This document shows, one piece after another, positions 44,063 to 52,512 of a stretch of DNA of 64,000 bases (position 1 is its first letter; each line of letters opens with the position of its first letter). Origin of the DNA: Anaerolineae bacterium (GTDB lineage: Bacteria > Chloroflexota > Anaerolineae > Aggregatilineales > Phototrophicaceae). The stretch is from the NCBI GenBank assembly GCA_022841825.1, contig JALHQT010000001.1:310001-374000 (forward strand), read 5' to 3'. Below the pieces are notes generated by a model. It was given only the letters and a program-made list of their open reading frames with translations, had not been told where the DNA came from and did no database searches. Both the position numbers and the translations under genes were made by a program.

Positions 44063-45733
44063 TTATCGCCCCAGCGTTGGACTATTGAGATCGACCTGCT
44101 CATAGGTTGGCGCGAAATTCACGCATTCCTGGGCTGTTGGTGGGATATCCTGGCGCGGCGCAATCAGCGGATCGCCGGGATTGAAGTAGTTCCACGTTGC
44201 GCGCGAGATTCCCTCAATGAGCGGCCAGGCGCGGTCGAAGCTGAAAAAGTCCGTTGCTTCCCAGACAAACACCGCGATCACGTAATTGCGCCCATTCGGC
44301 GGAAAAACAATTCCCGCATCACCATGTACGTTAGAGAGCCAACCATTCTTGTGCGCGATAGTAGTCCCAGGAGGGATGCCCGCCTGGAGCAGGCGTTCCA
44401 GGTTGTTGTTACTCATGATGTTCAACATCTGGCGGCATTCGGTCTGGTTGTATTCTCCCTCTGGATAGGCGGTCATCAGCCCGCTGCCAGAGTACGCGCA
44501 GTCGTAGATCATCCCGAAGGCAGTTCCGAGATCCTCCGTCGTGACCTGATTGAATGGGTCGGGCGACGTGTTGAAGGTCGTATTCGGCTGTGTCGCGGGC
44601 GACGGGATCGAACCCGTCACGAACGAACTATCACCCAGGTCGAAGGGCGCTGTGATGTAGGTGTTACGCATTCCGAGGGTTTGGTTCGTCTGGACAATAC
44701 TCTGCAAGCCGTTAAAGATAGGGTCAGCGCCGATCTGTGTATCGCCGCGCGCAATCGCGCTGTTGCCTGTCAACTGCATAAGCAGATTGGACGACGAGTT
44801 GTTGCTGCACAGCAGCGACTGGCTCATCAGGAAAGCTTCGTCGCGCGAGGGGGCACCGAGGAGATTGCGAAAGTAGTCCAGCAGGATCGATAGTTTCGCG
44901 GTGCTGGCGGCAGACATTGCGACATCGCTGTTGATATTCATTTCGTCGCCTGTTTCGAGGTCCATGACATAAACGGAGGCGACTGTGGACTGCCCGTCGA
45001 AGATGAAGCCCTGCGCGTCCAGATAACCGATGATCATTTGCTGTAACACATCCAGCCCAGGTCCACGACCGTCTGCGCCTTCGACCGGCAGGACTACGGT
45101 TCGATTGATGGGGTCACGGAGTGCCGCATCCAACAAGGGCACCGCCGCCGAGACATCCAGTCGATAGCCTGCCGCACCTGGGCGCAGGGTCAGCGTCTGT
45201 ACGTCGAAACTTGCGCCGCCGGGCGGTCGGTCGTAGCGGGGGATGATTTCTGTTCGCAGCCATTGTTCCAATAGCTGCGGTTGGTAGTCGGCAGCCAGCG
45301 GGATGCTGATGCTGGTTCGTTGGGCAAGACGCCCACTCAGATAATTAAGGAACTGTACCCAGAATTGACCCTCAGTTATGCCTGAGCTGCGCGCAGCCGC
45401 CAACATGGTCGCGCGTTGGGTTGTAAATCCTACAGCGGCAGGGTCGAGCTGGATGGGCGCGTCGGCGTACCAGAGCGTGATAGGCGAACTGTAAGCACTT
45501 TCCCACGCCTGCATCGCTTCTGCCGGGGTTAGCCCGCCGACATCAATGCCTGCGACGTTCACGCCTAACGGAAGACGGTCACTCTGGGTGCTGAAGCGCA
45601 CCAGTTCCCACACCAGCCACCCGACGGAGATGAGCAACATACCAAACGAAAGGATCGGGATGATCGGGATGCGCAGCGCAGGCTTTCGCCCGTTGGTTCG
45701 TTTGGGAGTGCGCATGGAGATGGTTGAGGACAT
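44063..45733 (-). CDS. PG_binding_4/VanW-type protein with class A beta-lactamase-like domain
   Basis: The protein has 556 residues. A signal anchor spans about 22-45 (IPIIPILSFGMLLISVGWLV). Residues about 55-235 look like the putative peptidoglycan-binding repeats found before VanW domains (GVNVAGIDVGGLTPAEAMQA, and GGASFDVQTLTLRPGAAGYRL as a second unit). From about 250 a class A serine-hydrolase fold follows, with STAK (Ser277, Lys280), SNN (310-312) and HKNGW as the KxG motif. The triad is complete, so it may be a beta-lactamase or a DD-peptidase-like wall enzyme; the wall-binding half favours a wall role. ATG 45733 has AGGAA 8 bases upstream and follows the Nudix stop by 4 bases. Confidence 0.8.
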   Translation of the reverse strand: MSSTISMRTPKRTNGRKPALRIPIIPILSFGMLLISVGWLVWELVRFSTQSDRLPLGVNVAGIDVGGLTPAEAMQAWESAYSSPITLWYADAPIQLDPAAVGFTTQRATMLAAARSSGITEGQFWVQFLNYLSGRLAQRTSISIPLAADYQPQLLEQWLRTEIIPRYDRPPGGASFDVQTLTLRPGAAGYRLDVSAAVPLLDAALRDPINRTVVLPVEGADGRGPGLDVLQQMIIGYLDAQGFIFDGQSTVASVYVMDLETGDEMNINSDVAMSAASTAKLSILLDYFRNLLGAPSRDEAFLMSQSLLCSNNSSSNLLMQLTGNSAIARGDTQIGADPIFNGLQSIVQTNQTLGMRNTYITAPFDLGDSSFVTGSIPSPATQPNTTFNTSPDPFNQVTTEDLGTAFGMIYDCAYSGSGLMTAYPEGEYNQTECRQMLNIMSNNNLERLLQAGIPPGTTIAHKNGWLSNVHGDAGIVFPPNGRNYVIAVFVWEATDFFSFDRAWPLIEGISRATWNYFNPGDPLIAPRQDIPPTAQECVNFAPTYEQVDLNSPTLGR

Positions 45734-45737
45734 CTGC

Positions 45738-46256
45738 TTATTCCTGTGATCTGCTGGGGGACAATGCGCGCCTGGCAAGCGCAATCTGAACGGCTTCGCG
45801 GATGAAGGGGTAGACATTTGGAAGGCTGTCCGGATCATGCCAGGCGAAGCCGATGAGTTCCGGAGAGAGGTGATTGACGTTGTGAGATGCGGCGTCGCAC
45901 AAATAAGCGAATGTCATATGGCGCATGGCGGGTAGAAACTCGATGTGAATGAGTTCGCCGACCTGGACATGCAGCCCTACCTCTTCATTCATTTCCCGGG
46001 CGACGGCGCGTATCGGTGTTTCATTGGCGTCGACCCAACCCCCTGGCGGTCCCCAGGGATGGCGTGGGTGAAAGATGTGCTCTACCAGCAGTATCTGCCC
46101 CTGGTCGTTAAAGAGCAGCCCTACGGCACCTGCCGTGAACTTGGGTTGAAGTATGCGATAAAGCCGCTGAAGAAATGAAATTAGCCAGGGTATTCGTCTG
46201 AATATGTGCGCCGCTCGAACGCGCAGACGGGTGATAGGATGCTGCCAATTGCTCAT
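45738..46256 (-). CDS. Nudix hydrolase
   Basis: The protein has 172 residues with a complete Nudix box, GGWVDANETPIRAVAREMNEEVG, matching GX5EX7REVXEEXG. FTAGAVGLLFNDQGQILLVEH and HPWGPPGGW are the surrounding strands. Nudix enzymes cleave nucleoside diphosphates linked to another group; the specificity is not visible. ATG 46256 follows a promoter closely, with at most a few bases of 5' leader. An in-frame start at 46295 is upstream of that promoter and rejected. It is followed by the beta-lactamase-like gene. Confidence 0.88.
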   Translation of the reverse strand: MSNWQHPITRLRVRAAHIFRRIPWLISFLQRLYRILQPKFTAGAVGLLFNDQGQILLVEHIFHPRHPWGPPGGWVDANETPIRAVAREMNEEVGLHVQVGELIHIEFLPAMRHMTFAYLCDAASHNVNHLSPELIGFAWHDPDSLPNVYPFIREAVQIALARRALSPSRSQE

Positions 46257-46265
46257 AGTGCAGCC

Positions 46266-46295
46266 AGTGTAGCTATGGATTGCACATGAAGTCAA
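46266..46295 (-). promoter_or_regulatory. Sigma-70 promoter of the Nudix gene
   Basis: On the minus strand TTGACT (46295-46290) and TACACT (46271-46266) are 18 bases apart. The start site would fall only a few bases before ATG 46256, so the mRNA may be leaderless. Confidence 0.6.
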
Positions 46296-46387
46296 CGGCG
46301 ATCCTCGCAGGTGAGGAAGCTTTACCGTTATTTGCTATGAGTTGCGATTATGATGGAACTCAAAGGTTCTTTGCGGCTGGGACCACA

Positions 46388-48589
46388 ATGGTGATTCGAC
46401 TGAAGACATTGGCTGGAAATCTACTGCGCGCATCTCGGCTCGTATATCCGCGAGTGCGTGCGCGTGTGATCACGCCCTTTCTGCTGATTGTGATTGTGAT
46501 GGCTGGGTTAGGCGTCTTCACCGTGACGCGCCTGGTCGCGGGCAGCCTTCAGGAGCGCTTCAGCAACCAGCTTGCCGCGAGCCTGGACGCGGCGAAGAAT
46601 ACAGCGGTATCGGTTGAACAGGGGCTGTTGGAACAGCTTCGCCTTCTGGTGTTTGTGCGCGATGCACCCTCGCTTATTCTATCCGGGGATTCTTCCTCGC
46701 TTGACGCTATCGTGCGCCCAATTGTGGCGAATGCATCCTTGGACGAGATTAATGTCGTGGGTCGTGAGGGCAATGGAGTACTGCGGCTGCGCCGCCTGGC
46801 AGGTGTCCCCACGCCGGAATATGAAGTCCTACAGCCACTCGGTGTCCAATCCTGGGAGGGCGCTGCGCGCGTCCTTGCTGGGGAACTGGACGTACTGGGA
46901 GACAAGTTTGCGGATATTGTCGAAACGAACATTGGCGATGTCCTGTTCATCACAGCCGCTGTATCGACGCCGGATGGCGTGACCGTTGGTGCGATCAGCG
47001 TAGGGATTCGAATGGATCGCCTCGCTATCCTGATGCGTGAACAATCGCTCTCGGCAGTTGCACTCTACGATCTTCGCGGACAGCTTCTGGCTCATACGTT
47101 TCAGGGTGTCAGTGACGTGGACATTGCGCTGGACACACCCACTGTCGAGTCCCTTCTGGCTGGTGTGACGACGCAAAGCCCACTGACAGAATTTCAGGTT
47201 GGTGGTGAACTGTATCAACTCCTGGTGTCGACACTGGAGGTTCGCAGCCGTGTAGTTGGGCTGCTGACCGTGGGTTTGCAGACGAATTTCATCGTTGATA
47301 GCGCTGGAACGAGCCGCGACTTGCTCGCACTCATCTTTGGCGGACTCGCCATGTCCGTTCTGGTCTTCGGGTTGGTAATTTCTCGCTCGATCACGAGTCC
47401 GATCAATCGATTGGTGCAGACTTCGCGCGCCATTACCCAGGGCGATCTGAGCCGGCGTGTCGAGCTGAAGACCCCGGATGAATTGGGTGAGCTAGGCATC
47501 ACGTTTGACCGCATGACCGATGAGCTTGTGCAGCAGAAGCTGGAGATTGCAGAACTCTACCAACGCCAATTGCAGGAAACCGCGCGGCGCGAGGCGATGC
47601 TGAACAACATCGGTGACGCCGTGATCGTTCAGGATGCCTGGGGCAATATCCTGTTGCAGAATCCCGCTGCTGCTGCGCTGACAAATACGCTGACGAAGCA
47701 GCCCAAAGAAAACCAGCGTCTGAATGACTTACTTGCCGATCCGACTCTTCAGGAGGTCGAGCAGCGACTGGAACTTGCAGGCAGGAATCTGAGCGTACTC
47801 TCGGCAACATTGAAGATGCCGTCCGGGGAGGCATTTGGACGTGTGACGGTTCTGCGTGACTTTACGGCGATTGCGCAGGCGGAGCGGCTCAAAGATGAGT
47901 TGATCATGCAGATGTCTCATGAGCTGCGGACTCCGCTCGCGGTTGTCCGCGGCAACGCGGACTTGCTGCGCATCATGGAAAAGAAGAACCTCAGCGAAAA
48001 GGGCGATCACTTTCTGAGCCGACTAAGTGACAGTGTCTATACTTTGGAGCGATTGGTCAGCCAGGTGGTCGATGTCAGCACGATCACCGCAGGGCGCTTC
48101 AGTATCGAGCAGCACGCTGTCGATCTGAATGACCTGGTCGAAGAGCGCGCCCTGCGTTGGCAGCCGCTGATGGTTGCGCGCGGATTATTCTTTGAGTACG
48201 ACGTGCCGGATATTCCGCTTGTGATCGATGGCGACCGTGCCCGTCTTGGCGAGCTTCTGGATCATGTCATACGTAATGCCCACGATTACACGCTTCCAGG
48301 TGGGCGGGTTGCAATCAGGATGGACTGCCGTGACCGCTGGGTGTTGATCGATGTTCTGGACACCGGGGTGGGCATCAAAGCGGATGAAATCAATAACGTG
48401 TTCGACAGCATGTTTCGAGGGAGCGCGGCGGAGGCAGGACCGACGGACAGTCGCGGTATGGGCGTTGGCTTGTACATCTCGAAGCATATCGTCGAGCGCC
48501 ATCATGGGCGGGTGCGCATTGGCAGTGTGCCCGATCAGGGAACCCATCTTCGCCTTGAGTTTCCGCTTTCACGTCGGGTGATGACATGA
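46388..48589 (+). CDS. Membrane sensor histidine kinase (CACHE-HAMP-PAS-HisKA-HATPase)
   Basis: The protein has 733 residues from ATG 46388; in-frame TTG 46280 and ATG 46286 are alternatives with less convincing sequence. TM1 is at about 28-50 (VITPFLLIVIVMAGLGVFTV). A large extracytoplasmic double-CACHE-like domain runs to about 310, then TM2 (LIFGGLAMSVLVFGLVISRS) and HAMP (SPINRLVQTSRAITQGDLSRRV). A PAS-like segment follows (AMLNNIGDAVIVQDAWGNIL). The phospho-acceptor His511 is in MSHELRTPLAVVRGN. The ATPase has HVIRNAHDYTLPGGRV (N box), DTGVGIKADE and GMGVGLYISKHIVERHHG. No response regulator is adjacent. Its stop overlaps the start of the CUB protein gene. Confidence 0.92.
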   Translation: MVIRLKTLAGNLLRASRLVYPRVRARVITPFLLIVIVMAGLGVFTVTRLVAGSLQERFSNQLAASLDAAKNTAVSVEQGLLEQLRLLVFVRDAPSLILSGDSSSLDAIVRPIVANASLDEINVVGREGNGVLRLRRLAGVPTPEYEVLQPLGVQSWEGAARVLAGELDVLGDKFADIVETNIGDVLFITAAVSTPDGVTVGAISVGIRMDRLAILMREQSLSAVALYDLRGQLLAHTFQGVSDVDIALDTPTVESLLAGVTTQSPLTEFQVGGELYQLLVSTLEVRSRVVGLLTVGLQTNFIVDSAGTSRDLLALIFGGLAMSVLVFGLVISRSITSPINRLVQTSRAITQGDLSRRVELKTPDELGELGITFDRMTDELVQQKLEIAELYQRQLQETARREAMLNNIGDAVIVQDAWGNILLQNPAAAALTNTLTKQPKENQRLNDLLADPTLQEVEQRLELAGRNLSVLSATLKMPSGEAFGRVTVLRDFTAIAQAERLKDELIMQMSHELRTPLAVVRGNADLLRIMEKKNLSEKGDHFLSRLSDSVYTLERLVSQVVDVSTITAGRFSIEQHAVDLNDLVEERALRWQPLMVARGLFFEYDVPDIPLVIDGDRARLGELLDHVIRNAHDYTLPGGRVAIRMDCRDRWVLIDVLDTGVGIKADEINNVFDSMFRGSAAEAGPTDSRGMGVGLYISKHIVERHHGRVRIGSVPDQGTHLRLEFPLSRRVMT

Positions 48590-51500
48590 ACACCGAGCCG
48601 CTGAAGCCGATTGCGCCGCTGGAGATGCAGATTCATGCCATGCGGCGGCAGTCGCGGCGCTGGGCACTGCTGCTCTTTCCGCTGATGTTGGCGACGGCTT
48701 TGTGTGTCTGTGCGCAGATTGGGTTGTGGTTCGTGCGACCCGACCAACTGCCGATCCAGATTAGCGCTGATTCGACAGCGGACTACAGTCCCTGGGAACG
48801 CTTGATCGTGGCACAGTTTGACCCGCGCCTGCAAACTGCGATTGCGCTGGATGTGACGCGCGGGATCAACCCCACACAGGCGCTGACCCTCATTGCGGCT
48901 GCGGCGACCGCGACCGCCCAGGCACCGACTGCGACCGCCAGCCAGACGCCAACCCTGACCGTGACCGCAACACTGACTCAGACATCCATTCCGACGATCA
49001 CGCTGACCACCGCACCGGAGGCAAGCCCAACCGCCATACCGAGCAGCACGTCCAGCCCGACGGCGCTGCCCAGCCTGACCTCTACCCCGGATGTAACGGT
49101 TACGCCGTCGGTCACCGCCTCGTGGACGGTTGCCCCGACGCGAACGCCAGTCGCTTCGACGTCAACCGCTACATCCACGTCTACACCCATCGCGGTCGCG
49201 CAGGTTCCGACGCCGACCCACACACCGCTGCCCCCGCAGGCAGACCTCTATGCAGATATTCGTCTGATCAATACGACGCCGGGGACGCAGCTCCAGTTCG
49301 GGGCGATCTGTGGAAATGCCAGCGGCATTGTCGTCACCGGGCTGGGAATGTCCTTGACGTTGAATGGTGTCAACACGCCTGTTGTACCGCCTTCAAGCCT
49401 GCTGGCGGGTGGGATAGTCGAGATTCCCTATATCTCGCCCAGTCCGGTGCAGAATATCACCGTTGACGTTACGGTTTTCTGCGCGGCAGCGCAGCCCGAT
49501 CCAAACCCGACGAATAACGCGCGCGCGCTTCGGATCGTGATCGCGCCGCTCGCGCTTCCACCAACACCGACACCGATAATTGTCCCGACCGACACACCTG
49601 TCGTGCCGCCGACGCCGACGGATACACCTGTCGTGCCGCCGACGCCGACGGATACGCCTGTCGTGCCGCCAACGCCAACCGACACGCCTGTCGTGCCACC
49701 GACGCCAACCGACACGCCCGTCGTGCCGCCGACACCGACCGACACGCCCGCGGTGCCGCCGACACCGACCGATACGCCTGTTGTGCCGCCGACACCGACC
49801 GACACGCCCGCGGTGCCGCCGACGCCAACCGATACGCCCGTCGTGCCGCCGACGCCGACCGACACGCCTGTCGTGCCGCCGACACCGACCGATACGCCTG
49901 TTGTGCCGCCGACACCGACCGACACGCCCGTCGTGCCGCCGACACCGACCGAAACACCGACGGATACGCCCGTTGCACCAACCGCAACCGAGACTTCGAC
50001 GAGCACCCCGACGGCAACGCCAATCGTGATGACCGGTGATATCATCCGTGAGGTCTGGCTTGGTCTCAATGGTGCCACCGCACTCGACATCAACGCGCTT
50101 CTTGCTGATCCTCGCTATCCGAACTCGCCGAATCTCTGCTTTGTCGAAACGGAATTTAATGCGCCTCAGGATCAGGCTGAAGACTATTCGCAGCGTATGC
50201 GGGCACTGTTGCTGCCACCGGCGACCGGCAGCTATGTCTTCTGGATCACGAGCGATAATGCCAGTCGCCTGAGTCTGAGTACCGACGAGAACCCAGCCAA
50301 TGCAATCCCCATCGCAAGCAGCAGCCCATTCAATCTGCCCTTTTTCAACTTTGACGAATTCCCGTCACAGCAGTCCATTTCCGTGTTCCTGGTAGCGGGA
50401 CAGCCGTACTACATTGAAGCAATGCACATGGAAAACATCGGGGAAGACTTCCTGCGCGTTGCGTGGCAGGGACCGACGATCCCGGTGCGCGAGACAATTT
50501 CCGGCACTTACCTGACGACAGACGGACTGAGCTGTAATGCGGTCGCCAATACACCGACGCCGACGCCGACCGAAACAGCGACGGCGACGCCGACCACGAC
50601 TCCAGCGGGTAACCCGTCGATGTGTACTTCGACGACTTCTAGCGCAGTGAGCGGCACCTTGTACGACTCAGGCGGTGCCAGCAGTAACTACGGGGATGGC
50701 GAAAACTGCGCATTCCTGATCCAGCCGGCTGGCGGCGGCACGATAGAGATGAACTTCAGCCAGTTCAATACAGAGGCTAGCCACGACCTGCTGTATGTGT
50801 ACGATGGCAGCAGCACCAGCGGGGTACTGCTGGGGGTCTACAGTGGAGGCGCGCTGCCGCCGACACTGTGGGCGGCATCTGGCAGCATGTACTTGGTGTT
50901 CACATCGGACGCCAGCGCCTTTGATGCCGGCTTCACCGCAACATGGACGACTGCACCCCAGGGCGATCAGTACGTGATGTGCAACTCACTGACGACATCG
51001 ACGTTGACCAGTGGCACGCTGTATGACTCCGGCGGGGCGGCGTACGATTACGAAGACCAGGAGAATTGCAGCTTCCTGATCCAGCCGGTTGGCGGCGGCA
51101 CGATAGAGATGAACTTCAGCCAGTTCAATACAGAGGCTAGCCACGACCTGCTGTATGTGTATGATGGTAGCAGCGCCAGCGGGGTGTTGCTGGGGGTCTA
51201 CAGTGGAGGCGCGCTGCCGCCGACATTGTGGGCGGCATCTGGCAGCATGTACTTGGTGTTTGTATCGGACGCCAGCGCCTTTGATGCCGGATTCACCGCA
51301 ACATGGACGACTGCACCCCAGGGCGATCAGTACGTGATGTGCAACTCACTGACGACATCGACGTTGACCAGTGGCACGCTGTATGACTCCGGCGGGGCGG
51401 CGTACGATTACGAAGACCAGGAGAATTGCAGCTTCCTGATCCAGCCGGTTGGCGGCGGCACGATAGAGATGAACTTCAGCCAGTTCAATACAGAGGCTAG

Positions 51501-52512
51501 CCACGACCTGCTGTATGTGTACGATGGTAGCAGCGCCAGCGGGGTGTTGCTGGGGGTCTATAGTGGAGGGGCGCTGCCGCCGACATTGTGGGCGGCATCT
51601 GGCAGCATGTACCTGGTGTTCACATCGGACGCCAGCGCCTTTGATGCCGGCTTTACCGCAACATGGACGACCGCGCCCCAGGGCGATCAGTACGTGATGT
51701 GCAACTCGTTGACGACATCAACGTTGACCAGTGGCACGCTGTATGACTCCGGCGGGGCGGCGTACGGTTACGAAGACCAGGAGAATTGCAGCTTCCTGAT
51801 CCAACCGGCGGGCGGCGGCGTTGTTCAGCTCGATTTCACGGCGTTCGATACTGAGAACACATGGGATACGCTCACGATATACGACGGCGTTGATACAAGT
51901 GGCACGGTACTGGGGGTCTACAGTGGGGGGGCACTTCCGCCGACATTGTGGGCAGCATCCGGCAGTATGCACCTGGTGTTCCAGAGCGATGTTTCCATCA
52001 TTCAGGCAGGATTTGCGGCGACCTGGTCGATTTTGACCCCTGTGCCCGGCTTCGTTCGTGCGATCAATTTCGGTGGTACTGCGCTGGTCGTCGACGGCAA
52101 CAACTGGGAGGGCGAGGCTTCGTCGAACTATACACTTGGGGCTGGTGACATTACAGAATGCCCACCGGGAACAATTAACCCACCAACCGACATCAACCGC
52201 GAAACTATGCTTAGATGTATCGCATGGCAAGACGCTGATGCGCTAGAAATCACTATGATCAACTTGCCGAACGGTACTTATGATGTCTACTTCTGGCGCT
52301 GGGAGGATAACTTTGTCGAGACTGTTGACCATTTCCTGCAAGGGGTCTTGGTCGAAAATGATCTGACAATTCCGGTCACAGGGTGGCGGCGTATGGGTCC
52401 GTATTCTGTAGTTGTCACGAATGGGACTATTCTCTTTGAGTCAAGTGGTGGACATCAGAACATCAGCGGTATGGAAGTCTGGCAGGTTGGGACAGGCGGA
52501 CCAGGAATCTAG
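48586..52512 (+). CDS. Giant anchored surface protein with TP-rich repeats, PA14, four CUB-like domains and a malectin-like C-terminus
   Basis: The protein has 1308 residues. TM anchor at about 26-49 (WALLLFPLMLATALCVCAQI). A Thr/Pro/Ser-rich stalk (about 100-210) precedes a CARDB-like beta domain (about 212-320). Twelve VPPTPTDTP-type decapeptides (339-458) follow, then a PA14-like domain (about 484-650, with FWITSDNASRLSLSTDENP). Four CUB-like units (about 675-1150) carry SGTLYDSGGA, ENCSFLIQP, LLYVYDGSS and LWAASGSMYLVF. The C-terminal 150 residues (AINFGGTALVVDGNNWEGE, GMEVWQVG) look malectin- or carbohydrate-binding-like. It probably binds glycans or proteins outside the cell. It overlaps the kinase gene by 4 bases. 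Confidence 0.85.
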   Translation: MNTEPLKPIAPLEMQIHAMRRQSRRWALLLFPLMLATALCVCAQIGLWFVRPDQLPIQISADSTADYSPWERLIVAQFDPRLQTAIALDVTRGINPTQALTLIAAAATATAQAPTATASQTPTLTVTATLTQTSIPTITLTTAPEASPTAIPSSTSSPTALPSLTSTPDVTVTPSVTASWTVAPTRTPVASTSTATSTSTPIAVAQVPTPTHTPLPPQADLYADIRLINTTPGTQLQFGAICGNASGIVVTGLGMSLTLNGVNTPVVPPSSLLAGGIVEIPYISPSPVQNITVDVTVFCAAAQPDPNPTNNARALRIVIAPLALPPTPTPIIVPTDTPVVPPTPTDTPVVPPTPTDTPVVPPTPTDTPVVPPTPTDTPVVPPTPTDTPAVPPTPTDTPVVPPTPTDTPAVPPTPTDTPVVPPTPTDTPVVPPTPTDTPVVPPTPTDTPVVPPTPTETPTDTPVAPTATETSTSTPTATPIVMTGDIIREVWLGLNGATALDINALLADPRYPNSPNLCFVETEFNAPQDQAEDYSQRMRALLLPPATGSYVFWITSDNASRLSLSTDENPANAIPIASSSPFNLPFFNFDEFPSQQSISVFLVAGQPYYIEAMHMENIGEDFLRVAWQGPTIPVRETISGTYLTTDGLSCNAVANTPTPTPTETATATPTTTPAGNPSMCTSTTSSAVSGTLYDSGGASSNYGDGENCAFLIQPAGGGTIEMNFSQFNTEASHDLLYVYDGSSTSGVLLGVYSGGALPPTLWAASGSMYLVFTSDASAFDAGFTATWTTAPQGDQYVMCNSLTTSTLTSGTLYDSGGAAYDYEDQENCSFLIQPVGGGTIEMNFSQFNTEASHDLLYVYDGSSASGVLLGVYSGGALPPTLWAASGSMYLVFVSDASAFDAGFTATWTTAPQGDQYVMCNSLTTSTLTSGTLYDSGGAAYDYEDQENCSFLIQPVGGGTIEMNFSQFNTEASHDLLYVYDGSSASGVLLGVYSGGALPPTLWAASGSMYLVFTSDASAFDAGFTATWTTAPQGDQYVMCNSLTTSTLTSGTLYDSGGAAYGYEDQENCSFLIQPAGGGVVQLDFTAFDTENTWDTLTIYDGVDTSGTVLGVYSGGALPPTLWAASGSMHLVFQSDVSIIQAGFAATWSILTPVPGFVRAINFGGTALVVDGNNWEGEASSNYTLGAGDITECPPGTINPPTDINRETMLRCIAWQDADALEITMINLPNGTYDVYFWRWEDNFVETVDHFLQGVLVENDLTIPVTGWRRMGPYSVVVTNGTILFESSGGHQNISGMEVWQVGTGGPGI
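49600..49959 (+). repeat. 30-base tandem repeat, 12 copies, encoding VPPTPTDTP units
   Basis: Twelve in-frame 30-base units, imperfect at synonymous sites, encode the stalk of the giant surface protein. Copy differences are mostly GTC/GTT/GCG and ACG/ACA changes, so the protein repeat is conserved better than the DNA. Confidence 0.9.
50602..52036 (+). repeat. 360-base coding repeats (four CUB-like units)
   Basis: Four consecutive units with a 360-base period, boundaries near 50602, 50962, 51322 and 51682. Units 2 and 3 differ at only a handful of positions, and unit 1 is nearly identical over its second half; unit 4 diverges after its first third. Confidence 0.88.

Noticed and set aside
44063-45733. 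Simple antibiotic-resistance beta-lactamase
   Set aside because: The membrane anchor and peptidoglycan-binding repeats and the lack of any mobile context suggest a housekeeping wall role instead.
49600-49959. Regular 30-base repeats resembling a CRISPR array
   Set aside because: There are no spacers; the units are contiguous, in frame, and encode a Thr/Pro stalk. No cas genes are present.
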